Shown: positions 15,990 through 23,226, numbered from the stretch's first letter. The stretch: 23,375 nt of DNA from JAKSCF01 sp028279945 (GCA_028279945.1 JANQMT010000024.1:1-23375), one strand, 5' to 3'. Made by a program: numbers and translations. The notes: generated by a model from the letters alone, not told the origin.

Positions 15990-16039
15990 ATTATAATTAA
16001 TCAATATTAAAACGAACATTTGGAATTGTTCGTTTTAAT
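15990..16039 (-). promoter_or_regulatory. glnA promoter overlapped by a perfect 13-bp inverted repeat
   Basis: Minus-strand TATAAT at 15990-15995; the -35 position (16013-16018) reads TGTTCG and falls inside the right arm. The arms ATTAAAACGAACA (16006-16018) and TGTTCGTTTTAAT (16027-16039) are perfectly complementary around an 8-nt centre. The site covers the -35 region, as expected for an operator. It is not the GlnR consensus (TGTNA-N7-TNACA) nor a LexA box (spacing differs). Confidence 0.65.
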
Positions 16040-16159
16040 CAAAAATATTATATCACTATTACTTTACGTTGTTAACACTTTAATTCAAAAAAGATATTTT
16101 ATTTGACCATATTTACTGATTGCGAATATTAAAATTTTAATTCTTTCAATTGTTCGTAT

Positions 16160-16630
16160 TTATTCGTTGGAAAATAACTTCTCTCTTAAAGCATAAAAAG
16201 CTTGCTCCGTATTAATTAAATAGGGTTTCTCTACTTCATAAGGGAGTACAATTTCTTTATTTTTACTATTTTCAAATATATATAACCACATACGTTTTCC
16301 TTTTACCCATAATTCTATGTAGCGAGTCCCCATAATTTTTTCTTTAATCTTAAGTCCTTTAAAAAGATGTATGCCTTTAATCTTAAGCTCGTCATTCTGC
16401 TCTCTCATTTCAAGTAAATCTAATAACTCATATATAATTTCTTTAAATTTTTCAGTTTTCTGATGATCATCTAGATATTCATCCATATAAAGCTGGTAAA
16501 GATTCAATGTGTCCAAATATATTTTTTCAAGCATTTCTTCATCTTTTTTGTAATGAGCACCAACGAATTTAACAAAAAGCTTCGTGTTTTTATAAAAATA
16601 AGCAAATGGTGAGATACTTTCATATTGCAT
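16160..16630 (-). CDS. Unrecognised 156-aa protein upstream of glnA
   Basis: I do not recognise this family. From the chosen start it is 156 aa, charged, with no signal peptide or membrane segment. The N-terminal half (~residues 1-85) is predicted helical (DEEMLEKIYLDTLNLYQLYMDEY, shortened: acidic and aromatic helices); the C-terminal half looks like beta strands with conserved-looking aromatic residues (TRYIELWVKGKRMWLYIFE), ending in a helix. It reads as a small cytoplasmic domain protein. Four ATGs are clustered: the one at 16648 overlaps the AAAGGAGAG site and cannot be used, while ATG 16630 or 16633 gives 8- or 5-nt spacing; 16630 is preferred. It is upstream of glnA in the same direction with 232 bp between, and no clear terminator separates them. 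Confidence 0.75.
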   Translation of the reverse strand: MQYESISPFAYFYKNTKLFVKFVGAHYKKDEEMLEKIYLDTLNLYQLYMDEYLDDHQKTEKFKEIIYELLDLLEMREQNDELKIKGIHLFKGLKIKEKIMGTRYIELWVKGKRMWLYIFENSKNKEIVLPYEVEKPYLINTEQAFYALREKLFSNE

Positions 16631-16660
16631 CATCATCTCTCCTTTCATTACTGCGTCAGT

Positions 16661-16697
16661 ATTATATTATGTGTTTGACATCTACTTTGACTTTGAC
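16661..16697 (-). promoter_or_regulatory. Candidate promoter and GTCAAA repeats of the 156-aa gene
   Basis: Minus-strand TATAAT at 16661-16666, with no good -35. Three direct copies of GTCAAA lie where the -35 and upstream region would be (16674-16679, 16686-16691, 16692-16697), which could be an activator site. On plus the same repeats read TTTGAC and include two TTGACA boxes. Confidence 0.4.
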
Positions 16698-16811
16698 ATT
16701 TTCGCTTATTTTTATTATTTACACTTATCAAAACGATATATGTGGTATTTTTTATCTCAATTGGACTGAAAAATTACTTATAAAAATTAAAAATTTGTTT
16801 CATTAAAATTT

Positions 16812-16845
16812 AAAACCGCTGCGTCAATTTGCAGCGGTTTTTTTC
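16812..16845. terminator. Terminator after the UPF0182 gene
   Basis: An 11-bp stem AAAACCGCTGC / GCAGCGGTTTT (16812-16822 and 16831-16841) with an 8-nt loop. On minus it ends the UPF0182 transcript with a TTTT that is partly in the stem. On plus it has a cleaner seven-T tail, although no annotated plus-strand gene ends here. Confidence 0.85.
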
Positions 16846-16846
16846 T

Positions 16847-19600
16847 TTATTCTACAGTGGTCAGTTCTTCCATACGTTGAAGATAACTTTGAAGCTGTTT
16901 GATGTATCTTCCGTATGCAGCCCAGTCTCCATTTCTTTGTGATTCTTCAATATTTCTATAAGTTTCATTGGCTTTATAAATCAGGTCATTGAGGTTAACA
17001 ATGTCTTGTGGATAACCATCTTCTGTTGTGTCTTCCCCTTCCGGCGGCGCTATGGTTGTTTTACCAAATAATTCTTCCAGCGCTTCTTTTAATGTTGGCT
17101 GGTAAGCAATTTTATCACCATAAGCAACAATAACTCGTTTAACTTCCGGTAAACTGTTTTCATTGTCTGCTTTTAGATAAATGGGTTCTACATATAGGAG
17201 CGAATTTTCTATGGGTATGGTTAATAGATTTCCTCTTATTATAGTAGATCCTTTTTGACCCCAAAGGGATAGTTCTTTGGATATGTTGGTATCTTGATCA
17301 ATTCTTGATTCAATCTGTTCCGGCCCATAAACCGCTTTTTGTTTAGGCAGTTTATAAATGATCAATTTACCGTAATTCTCTCCATCGTTTCTGGCAACCA
17401 ATAAAGCTGTCATATTCTGCTTATTCTTAGGCGTATACGGGATAGATAAAATAAATTCTTCTTTTTCCTCTCCAGGCAGCTTCATGATAAGATAGCTGGA
17501 TTCCATCTGCCCTTGAGTATTTTCATATTTTTCATTGGCAATATCCCATTTGTCTTCACCTTGATAGAATACGGAAATGTCTGTCATGTGGTATATCCTA
17601 TAAACATAAGATTGAATATCAAATAATACTTGAGGATATCTCAAATGAGCTTTTATCCCTTCCGGCATCTCTGATAACGGAGTAAACAGTCCGGGAAAAA
17701 TCTTACTCAATGTCATAGCAACGGGATCGTTTTCATCCATTAAATAATAGGTGGTATCCCCATTATAAGCATCTACTACGACTTTTACCGAATTACGGAT
17801 ATAGTTGGTTCTTTCATCCATATAAGGCTCAGAGTATGGGTAGTTAGAACTTACCGTATATGCATCAATAATCCAGTACAATTTACCGTCATGAATTGTA
17901 ATGTATGGATCTTTATCAAAAGAAATAAAAGGTGCTATTTTCTTTATACGGTCATGGATATTTCTATTGATAATTATCCTAGATTCTTTATGAATATTAT
18001 TGGCAATCAGCATTTTCATGCTTTGTTCTCTGATGGAAAACAGCAATCGATTAATGCCTTTTAGCTGGATTCCTGCAGTCCCTTGGTACATGGTATTTAC
18101 ATTGCTGTCACCACTAGGATAGTCAAATTCTTCTTCATCCGTATTGATAACAATATAGTTATTGGTCAATTCTCCGAAGTAGATTTCAGGTCGATCTATT
18201 TGTATTTCTTCAACACTTGACACCGGAGGAATATTTTCAATCAGCAATTTGGGTTGACCGGTGCTGGTAATGGTATTAACAGGAGACAATGTCACCCCAT
18301 AACCATGGGTATATTTTAAGTGTTGATTGATCCACTGTTCATTTAATTTTGTTTCATCAATTTCTCGAACTGATAAAAATACTTGCGTATATTTACCGTT
18401 CACCATATATCGGTCTACATCTACATCATTAAAATGATAGTACAGACGAATCCCTTGTCTTTGATTATAGAACTGTTTTGTAGGTCTGTAATCATTGATT
18501 CTTATGTTTTCAACCGTTTCAAGGTTATTATCTAAATCCTCTTTGGTCAGTCCTAATTCAGCCGGAAATCTCTTCTCTTCAATACCGTATAAGTTATACG
18601 CCATTTTAGTATATTTAATATTATGCTTTAAATATTCACTTTCTTTTGATATTTCATCCGGTGCTACTATAAAGTTTTGGACTGCCAATGCTGCACCATT
18701 GCCTACAATGGATACGATGATCATTATAACAGGCCCTGCAAATGCTAATCGCATTTTTTTTGCTTTCATTCCAATAAAGAACAGCACCGCAGAAACTAAC
18801 GAAAGAACCATCATTACTCTATACACCCATAAAGTTACATGCACATCGGTATAGCTGGCTCCAAAAGCAACTCCTCTTGGAGAATACAATAAATCATATT
18901 GTTTAATAAAGTATCCTGCCGAGAGAATAACAAAAAACAGTAAACCTAAAACGGTTAGCTGTCTTACAGCAATTTGCAAAAGTTCTTTACCATTCTGCTT
19001 ATCAAATCCTCTAAAATGATCATACCCAAAATCCTCGTCTCCTACTTCTCTAAGCCGAGGCCTTCTGACACCCATTAAGAAGAAATAGAAGCCTAATGTT
19101 ACAATGGCCAAAAGTAGAATGAACATAATCAATAAGCTGTATATTTGTGTGATAAACGGTAATTTGAATATGTAAAAGGATAAATCTTGTTTAAATATTG
19201 GGTCAGTAACATTAAAATCTGTACTATTGAAAAACCTTAGTATTTCAAACCACAGATTGGAAGACAATGCCAGTGTTGAAAAAAACGAGATAACCAGGGA
19301 TATGAGCAGGGCAATTTGATTAACCCTTTTTTCATTCATACCGGATGTTCCAACATTCACTTTTTTGTAATAGTCTTTCTTTATTGTCCTCAAATAAATG
19401 TATAAAAATATCGAAACAACAATAAAAAAAGGAACGGCTATTTGAACTTGTGTTAACAGCTTCGTTAAAAATACGCGTGTGTATCCCACTTCTTTAAACC
19501 AGAGATAATCCGTCACAAAACTCAAAACGGTACCAAAAGAAGTTATAAGAATAAGCACAATAAAAACACCAAAAAAGCTTAGAAGCCTTATCTTTTTCAC
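16847..19600 (-). CDS. UPF0182 family integral membrane protein (COG1615)
   Basis: A 917-aa protein matching the uncharacterised UPF0182 family, full length. The first ~305 residues hold seven hydrophobic segments, starting with LLSFFGVFIVLILITSFG at the N-terminus, followed by the family-typical DYLWFKEVGYTRVFLTKLL loop. Residues ~310-870 form a large domain, likely outside the membrane, including PRGVAFGASYTDVH (before the sixth segment), YTHGYGVTLSPVN, NTMYQGTAGIQLKG and a PQVLFDIQSYVYRIYHM segment. The C-terminal ~60 residues begin with an acidic linker (PPEGEDTTEDG) and end in a predicted coiled helix. No function is established for the family that I can cite. The start is GTG at 19598-19600 behind AGGTGAT. 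It may be monocistronic, with a -10 of its own and a terminator. Confidence 0.93.
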   Translation of the reverse strand: MKKIRLLSFFGVFIVLILITSFGTVLSFVTDYLWFKEVGYTRVFLTKLLTQVQIAVPFFIVVSIFLYIYLRTIKKDYYKKVNVGTSGMNEKRVNQIALLISLVISFFSTLALSSNLWFEILRFFNSTDFNVTDPIFKQDLSFYIFKLPFITQIYSLLIMFILLLAIVTLGFYFFLMGVRRPRLREVGDEDFGYDHFRGFDKQNGKELLQIAVRQLTVLGLLFFVILSAGYFIKQYDLLYSPRGVAFGASYTDVHVTLWVYRVMMVLSLVSAVLFFIGMKAKKMRLAFAGPVIMIIVSIVGNGAALAVQNFIVAPDEISKESEYLKHNIKYTKMAYNLYGIEEKRFPAELGLTKEDLDNNLETVENIRINDYRPTKQFYNQRQGIRLYYHFNDVDVDRYMVNGKYTQVFLSVREIDETKLNEQWINQHLKYTHGYGVTLSPVNTITSTGQPKLLIENIPPVSSVEEIQIDRPEIYFGELTNNYIVINTDEEEFDYPSGDSNVNTMYQGTAGIQLKGINRLLFSIREQSMKMLIANNIHKESRIIINRNIHDRIKKIAPFISFDKDPYITIHDGKLYWIIDAYTVSSNYPYSEPYMDERTNYIRNSVKVVVDAYNGDTTYYLMDENDPVAMTLSKIFPGLFTPLSEMPEGIKAHLRYPQVLFDIQSYVYRIYHMTDISVFYQGEDKWDIANEKYENTQGQMESSYLIMKLPGEEKEEFILSIPYTPKNKQNMTALLVARNDGENYGKLIIYKLPKQKAVYGPEQIESRIDQDTNISKELSLWGQKGSTIIRGNLLTIPIENSLLYVEPIYLKADNENSLPEVKRVIVAYGDKIAYQPTLKEALEELFGKTTIAPPEGEDTTEDGYPQDIVNLNDLIYKANETYRNIEESQRNGDWAAYGRYIKQLQSYLQRMEELTTVE

Positions 19601-19634
19601 ATTATCACCTCTTTTTGGAGTTAATTTTATTATT

Positions 19635-19640
19635 ATTATA
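19635..19640 (-). promoter_or_regulatory. Candidate -10 of the UPF0182 gene
   Basis: A perfect minus-strand TATAAT about 35 bp before the GTG start; no convincing -35 at 16-18 bp. The gap to the preceding membrane-protein gene is only 76 bp, so cotranscription is also possible. Confidence 0.35.
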
Positions 19641-19676
19641 CCCCACTAATATGAATATTACCATGATTTTACTATG

Positions 19677-20297
19677 TTAATCCATATTAATTCGCTTTTT
19701 ACTGTAAAGCCTTTGAACTTTTTCAAGTAATTTAGAAACCAAAGTATATATTAGAAATACACCAGCAACAATTACAATTAAACGAATGGGGTGTTTAATG
19801 GCTGCGAAAATATTGTATCCAACTACACTTAGCTGTAATACCATGATGGCTTTACCAAGAAGCAGGGCCGTTACATAAGTTTTTCTTCTCATTCCTGCCA
19901 AGGCAGCCAAAACCGCCACTGCTAAAGACGGTGTAAAAGGAAAACAAAGTAATATAAATATGGCCAAACCACCTTTTTCCTTTACCCAATTGGAAGCATT
20001 GTTGACGATTTTATATTTTTCTTTTACCTTATTAAATCTGCCTTTTTCAAATTTATTAACAATCCCATAAGTAAGCATCGATCCTACACATGTGCCTATT
20101 AGAGAATACAAGTATCCCCATCCTAATCCAAACATCATTACATTTATGGTCACAAACAAAGACAAAGGTAAAGGGGGAAAGAAAGATTCGATCATGGGCA
20201 TCAAAATACCATATATAGGTCCAAAATAGCTGAATTTTTCAGAAAAGCTTATCCAAGTTTCTATTTCTAACAAGCTTTGAAAAAAACTTGCATCCAA
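19677..20297 (-). CDS. DedA / TVP38-TMEM64 type (VTT domain) membrane protein
   Basis: A 206-aa integral membrane protein of the VTT (SNARE-associated/DedA) superfamily. The core begins with a re-entrant type segment, IYGILMPMIESFFPPLPLSLFVTIN (quoted in part: MIESFFPPLPLSLFV), followed by LGWGYLYSLIGTCVGSMLTYGI, and then the second half LLCFPFTPSLAVAVLAALAG with the conserved F-x-P-x-x-P-S type turn. Family members are linked to lipid carrier or phospholipid movement, mostly in the cytoplasmic membrane. The frame opens with a GTG at 20306, but the AGGAGG site overlaps it; the TTG at 20297 is 8 nt past the site and is preferred. It precedes the UPF0182 gene. Confidence 0.85.
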   Translation of the reverse strand: MDASFFQSLLEIETWISFSEKFSYFGPIYGILMPMIESFFPPLPLSLFVTINVMMFGLGWGYLYSLIGTCVGSMLTYGIVNKFEKGRFNKVKEKYKIVNNASNWVKEKGGLAIFILLCFPFTPSLAVAVLAALAGMRRKTYVTALLLGKAIMVLQLSVVGYNIFAAIKHPIRLIVIVAGVFLIYTLVSKLLEKVQRLYSKKRINMD

Positions 20298-20389
20298 ATC
20301 TTTCACCTCCTAACTTTTTTATAAACCTATATCTTTACTATAGCACTTTATGCTTCTTATTATATTAGTAAAATATTAATATTTTGTTA

Positions 20390-20431
20390 GAAAAAACCCT
20401 CTGCTGTTTGACAGAGGGTTCGCAGAGGGTT
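20390..20431 (-). terminator. Terminator after the PEP carboxykinase gene
   Basis: Minus-strand hairpin AACCCTCTG / CAGAGGGTT (20412-20420 and 20395-20403) with an 8-nt loop, followed by TTTT. A second copy of the CAGAGGGTT arm at 20423-20431 makes an 11-bp-period direct repeat and allows an alternative pairing. Confidence 0.8.
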
Positions 20432-20444
20432 TTAAATATGGTTC

Positions 20445-22130
20445 TTAAATGGCTTGCTTCATATTGGTTCGTATAAAAGGTTCTATTTCATTAAGTGCTT
20501 TGACAAGCACATCTAAAGTCTCTGGAGGCAGAACGTCTCTCCCCCCGTTCATGCCTCTTCTCGAATATAAGAATTGAATACGTTCTTTCATGCTCTTTTC
20601 TAAACTCATCACATATTCCTGATCACCCATATCTGGTACAAATCCTTCTATATTTAAAATTTGCATATCTGAAAAACGTCCCCATGTTGAAAACAATGCT
20701 TTTTTTTCAACAATTTGTTCTATAATTCCCAATGTCAATTCTTTTGGAATTTTTTTATCCATAAAGTGACCGGTATTTAATATATAACACTCAACATTTC
20801 TTTGCTCAAAGAGTATTTTGAATTTATCATAGTCTTCTTTTAAAGGATAAGTTCTAAATGGATTTGCATAGGGTTCCATAACCAATGCATTTTCATCCAC
20901 GTCTTTTAACAATTTTTCCGCTGATGTTCGTTTAGTTGCCAAAGTAGCACCCATTACCGCAGCTAAGGTAGCATTATTGACTTTTACAACAGGCGGAAGT
21001 ACCGGGTCTTTCATGATCCAGACCACAGAATTAATGGGTTCATTTAATTTATCCACTCTATTATCTGCCCAAAGCTTTGATTTAATCGCTCTTCCATTTC
21101 CATTTCTGATATCTTCTGTCACTAATACGCATTTTCCGTTTTCATCCAAGCAGGCACCACAATTTTGTACCGTAATCAAGTATTTATTGGCCGGCTCTGT
21201 CAATGGATAATCTTGAGTTTTGTCAAAATAAGACGGTTCCAGAGCTACTGAAGAACCATTCTCTGTAGAAATAATATAGGCATCATCATGGATAATCGTA
21301 ATATCATATTTATGATCATGCTTGGCATGTGTAATAGTGGATTTTCCGGACCCGGAAAGTCCAAACACACCCATAACATATTGTTCATCATTATTTAGAA
21401 AATATTTTTTAAGCCCCCCATGGCAAGACACATACCCATTCCGATTAGCTATTCCCCAGGCCAATGTCAGAGTCCCTTTTTTGTGCTCTCCGAAATACCG
21501 CATTCCCAAAATTGCTGCACAGTTATGCTCAGAATCAAAAAAAGACAGTCCATTAGGATGCTGGGAATGCGTCCAATCGGGATCGGATAAAATAATAATA
21601 TCCGTTTCATTCAATGCTTTTGACTGCTCAAACATTTTTTGATATGCATCATTAAAATACTGAAAATTTAACATCCAATTGTATAAAATATTTTCATGTC
21701 CTTCAGGAATTAATAGGTTAGCTCTCACTATAAAATCTTTGTCTAACCCTATACATACTTGAGCGTGATATAAAGTACGGTATCGTGTATGGTATACGGC
21801 TTCTCTTAGCTTTGCCGTATATTCTTTTTCATTAACACCTTTTTCTCCCAGTATCCTTCTTCCGGCCGCAAATCGACCTGTGGTTTCACCATCATTAAAA
21901 AGCAAGACTTTAGCATCAGGATTTAATCCAATTTTTTCAGGTTCATATATAGGCATATCGGTTATAATCGTCCCCGGTGAAGCAGCTGCTAAATCGTATG
22001 CTTCTTTTAAATCACTGATTTTCTTTACATTGTTACCATAAAAAGCGGTTTCTAAGGTCGTTCTAGATGTTGAAAAAAACGAGTTGTGGCTGCCAATATC
22101 TTCTCTTGCATATTGGTTTTGTGTCGACAA
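20445..22130 (-). CDS. pckA: ATP-type phosphoenolpyruvate carboxykinase, divergent
   Basis: A 561-aa protein of the ATP-dependent PEPCK fold, slightly longer than the E. coli enzyme (540). It should interconvert oxaloacetate + ATP and PEP + CO2 + ADP. Visible landmarks: TTGRFAAGRR (R86 at the oxaloacetate-binding Arg position), RYFGEHKKGT (211-220, matching the Lys-containing GEMKKG loop), the P-loop GLSGSGKST (257-265), and HDDAY (281-285) at the metal-binding kinase-2 position. Differences: TGRSP becomes TGRFA, and the kinase-2 region reads IIHDDAY rather than the usual GDDE. It is therefore a divergent branch. The start is TTG at 22128-22130 behind GGGAG; an overlapping ATG is out of frame. 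Tandem direct repeats mark its promoter and a hairpin terminator follows. Confidence 0.85.
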   Translation of the reverse strand: MSTQNQYAREDIGSHNSFFSTSRTTLETAFYGNNVKKISDLKEAYDLAAASPGTIITDMPIYEPEKIGLNPDAKVLLFNDGETTGRFAAGRRILGEKGVNEKEYTAKLREAVYHTRYRTLYHAQVCIGLDKDFIVRANLLIPEGHENILYNWMLNFQYFNDAYQKMFEQSKALNETDIIILSDPDWTHSQHPNGLSFFDSEHNCAAILGMRYFGEHKKGTLTLAWGIANRNGYVSCHGGLKKYFLNNDEQYVMGVFGLSGSGKSTITHAKHDHKYDITIIHDDAYIISTENGSSVALEPSYFDKTQDYPLTEPANKYLITVQNCGACLDENGKCVLVTEDIRNGNGRAIKSKLWADNRVDKLNEPINSVVWIMKDPVLPPVVKVNNATLAAVMGATLATKRTSAEKLLKDVDENALVMEPYANPFRTYPLKEDYDKFKILFEQRNVECYILNTGHFMDKKIPKELTLGIIEQIVEKKALFSTWGRFSDMQILNIEGFVPDMGDQEYVMSLEKSMKERIQFLYSRRGMNGGRDVLPPETLDVLVKALNEIEPFIRTNMKQAI

Positions 22131-22165
22131 AATGAATCATCTCCCTATTTATTGTGCATTATTCA

Positions 22166-22204
22166 ATTATATAATACGCACTAATTAACAAATACGTTCT
22201 AATT
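22166..22204 (-). promoter_or_regulatory. pckA promoter region with tandem 14-bp repeats
   Basis: Two direct repeats of AATACGNNCTAATT (plus-strand reading) at 22173-22186 and 22191-22204, 18 bp apart and 12 of 14 identical. A minus-strand TATAAT at 22166-22171 adjoins the first repeat, so both copies cover the -35 region. The best -35 (TTGTTA, 22186-22191) has a spacer of only 14 bp. This suggests a regulator bound over the promoter. Confidence 0.45.
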
Positions 22205-22254
22205 GTAACATCATTAATTATAAATTGTAAAGCATAAAAAGCAAGTTTATTTAA

Positions 22255-22350
22255 ATTTTTGAAAGAGTTCATCCCGGCCGACGATTAAAAGGCGAAGGCG
22301 GTATTTTAGATATGGCTGGTGGAATGGGTAACTTATTTGATAAAGATTAG
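22255..22350 (+). pseudogene. 3' remnant of an unrecognised plus-strand gene
   Basis: A 31-codon open frame with no start codon or ribosome binding site at its left end, ending in GGMGNLFDKD and a TAG. It is richer in G and C than the flanks (CCCGGCCGAC near 22273, GGCGAAGGCGG near 22291) and is followed after 10 bp by a good plus-strand terminator. It looks like the C-terminal tail of a lost gene with its terminator kept. The parent family is not recognised. It could also be chance, as the frame is short. Confidence 0.4.
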
Positions 22351-22360
22351 TAAAATAATA

Positions 22361-22398
22361 GATGCAGGCGCTTATGTCCTGCATCTTTTCTTTTTTTT
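22361..22398 (+). terminator. Terminator hairpin (plus-strand remnant; may also serve the minus XRE gene)
   Basis: Stem GATGCAGG / CCTGCATC (22361-22368 and 22378-22385), 9-nt loop, then a T-rich tail TTTTCTTTTTTTT on plus. On minus the tail is weaker (TATTATTTT), but it is the only hairpin after the XRE stop at 22402. Confidence 0.8.
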
Positions 22399-22401
22399 CA
22401 A

Positions 22402-22791
22402 TTAATTTTTAAATTCTCTTTTTGCTTTTAAGAAACTACGCACCTCTTCTTTTTCTTGTACTGTCCAGCGATCAAAACCTTTAAATTCATTTAAAATCTG
22501 GACAAAACTTTCATCATAAAACAGCTTTTCAATTTCTTCATGCAGCAATATGTTTTTGTTCTCTTGCAAAAGGTATCGTTTCTTTTCTTCTAAGACTTCT
22601 TCTCCCAATAGATAGCTCACCGAACATTCTAAACCCTCTGCAATCTCTTTTAATCGATCTAAAGAAGGTTTGCTCCTATTGTTTTCAATATCGCTTAAAA
22701 AAGATATTGAAATATCAATTTTAGAAGACAGCTGTTTGAGTGTTAACCCCAATTCTTTTCTTTTTTTCTTAATTTTTTCTCCTACTATCAT
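22402..22791 (-). CDS. XRE-family helix-turn-helix regulator
   Basis: A 129-aa regulator from the chosen ATG at 22789-22791, which has a GGGGTGGG site 7 nt upstream; an in-frame GTG at 22803 lacks one. Residues ~5-62 form a Cro/CI-type HTH: IKKKRKELGLTLKQLSSKI, then the recognition helix around ISFLSDIENNRSKPSLDRL and the EIAEGLECSVSYLLGEE closing helix. The C-terminal half (~65-129) is charged and helical (NILLHEEIEKLFYDE; EKEEVRSFLKAKREF), like the short tails of SinR-type or phage-type regulators. It is divergent from a second XRE gene with a ~190-bp shared control region, so mutual or auto-regulation is likely (inference). Confidence 0.88.
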   Translation of the reverse strand: MIVGEKIKKKRKELGLTLKQLSSKIDISISFLSDIENNRSKPSLDRLKEIAEGLECSVSYLLGEEVLEEKKRYLLQENKNILLHEEIEKLFYDESFVQILNEFKGFDRWTVQEKEEVRSFLKAKREFKN

Positions 22792-22982
22792 AATTAATCC
22801 CACCCCGAATAAAAAATTTGTAAAATTATACTTTATTTATGTATTTTTAGTATATCATTTAATCATGCACGAATTTGTTCGATTTGTACGTATTTTATCT
22901 GGTTTTGTCGATATTTTACGTTTTTTGACTTGAAATTTATTCGATTTTTGCGTAAAATAAATATAAAAAGGAGATATTTGGG
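22792..22982. promoter_or_regulatory. Shared control region of the divergent XRE pair
   Basis: A 190-bp AT-rich gap. On plus, TTGAAA (22930-22935), a 17-bp spacer and TAAAAT (22953-22958) form a good promoter for the 80-aa gene. On minus a TATAAT near 22828-22833 may serve the 129-aa gene, without a clear -35. Candidate operators: TATTTTACG / CGTAAAATA (22912-22920 and 22951-22959), CGAATTTGTTCG (22870-22881), and two copies of TTCGATTT (22878-22885 and 22940-22947). CG steps recur about every 10 bp. Confidence 0.55.
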
Positions 22983-23225
22983 ATGAATAAGAAAAATAGT
23001 AGAAAAAATCATTATTTAGACATTTATGAAATTGGAGAAAAAATAAGATTGGAACGCCTAAAAAGAAAAATAAAGCAAAATGTATTAGCAAAACAAGCAG
23101 GTATTTCCAATACCTACTTATCGGATATTGAGCACCAACGCACCTTACCATCATTGACCACTTACATCCGATTGTGTGAAGCACTCAACATTGATTTTGG
23201 TTACATTTTGAATCAAAACAATTAA
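22983..23225 (+). CDS. Small XRE-family helix-turn-helix regulator
   Basis: An 80-aa protein that is little more than a Cro/CI-type HTH: residues ~15-75 with KIRLERLKRKIKQNVLAKQ, the recognition helix in ISNTYLSDIEHQRTLPSL, and the closing LCEALNIDFGYILNQ. No ligand or multimerisation domain follows. The basic N-terminus (KKNSRKNH) could add DNA contacts. The ATG follows AAAGGAG at 9-nt spacing, a good promoter lies at 22930-22958, and a hairpin terminator follows at once, so it is a single-gene unit. It resembles SinR-like or phage Cro-like proteins, but no phage genes are visible. It and the divergent XRE gene form a probable regulatory pair. Confidence 0.88.
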   Translation: MNKKNSRKNHYLDIYEIGEKIRLERLKRKIKQNVLAKQAGISNTYLSDIEHQRTLPSLTTYIRLCEALNIDFGYILNQNN

Positions 23226-23226
23226 A

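Noticed and set aside
16011..16034. LexA/DinR box at the glnA inverted repeat
   Set aside because: CGAAC and GTTCG arms are 10 bp apart instead of the required 4.
22855..23184. 109-codon minus-strand frame across the XRE control region
   Set aside because: Antisense to a clear HTH gene and covers its promoter; composition is not protein-like.
22402..23225. Prophage immunity region
   Set aside because: Only two XRE genes are present; no integrase, replication or structural phage genes or attachment repeats are visible.
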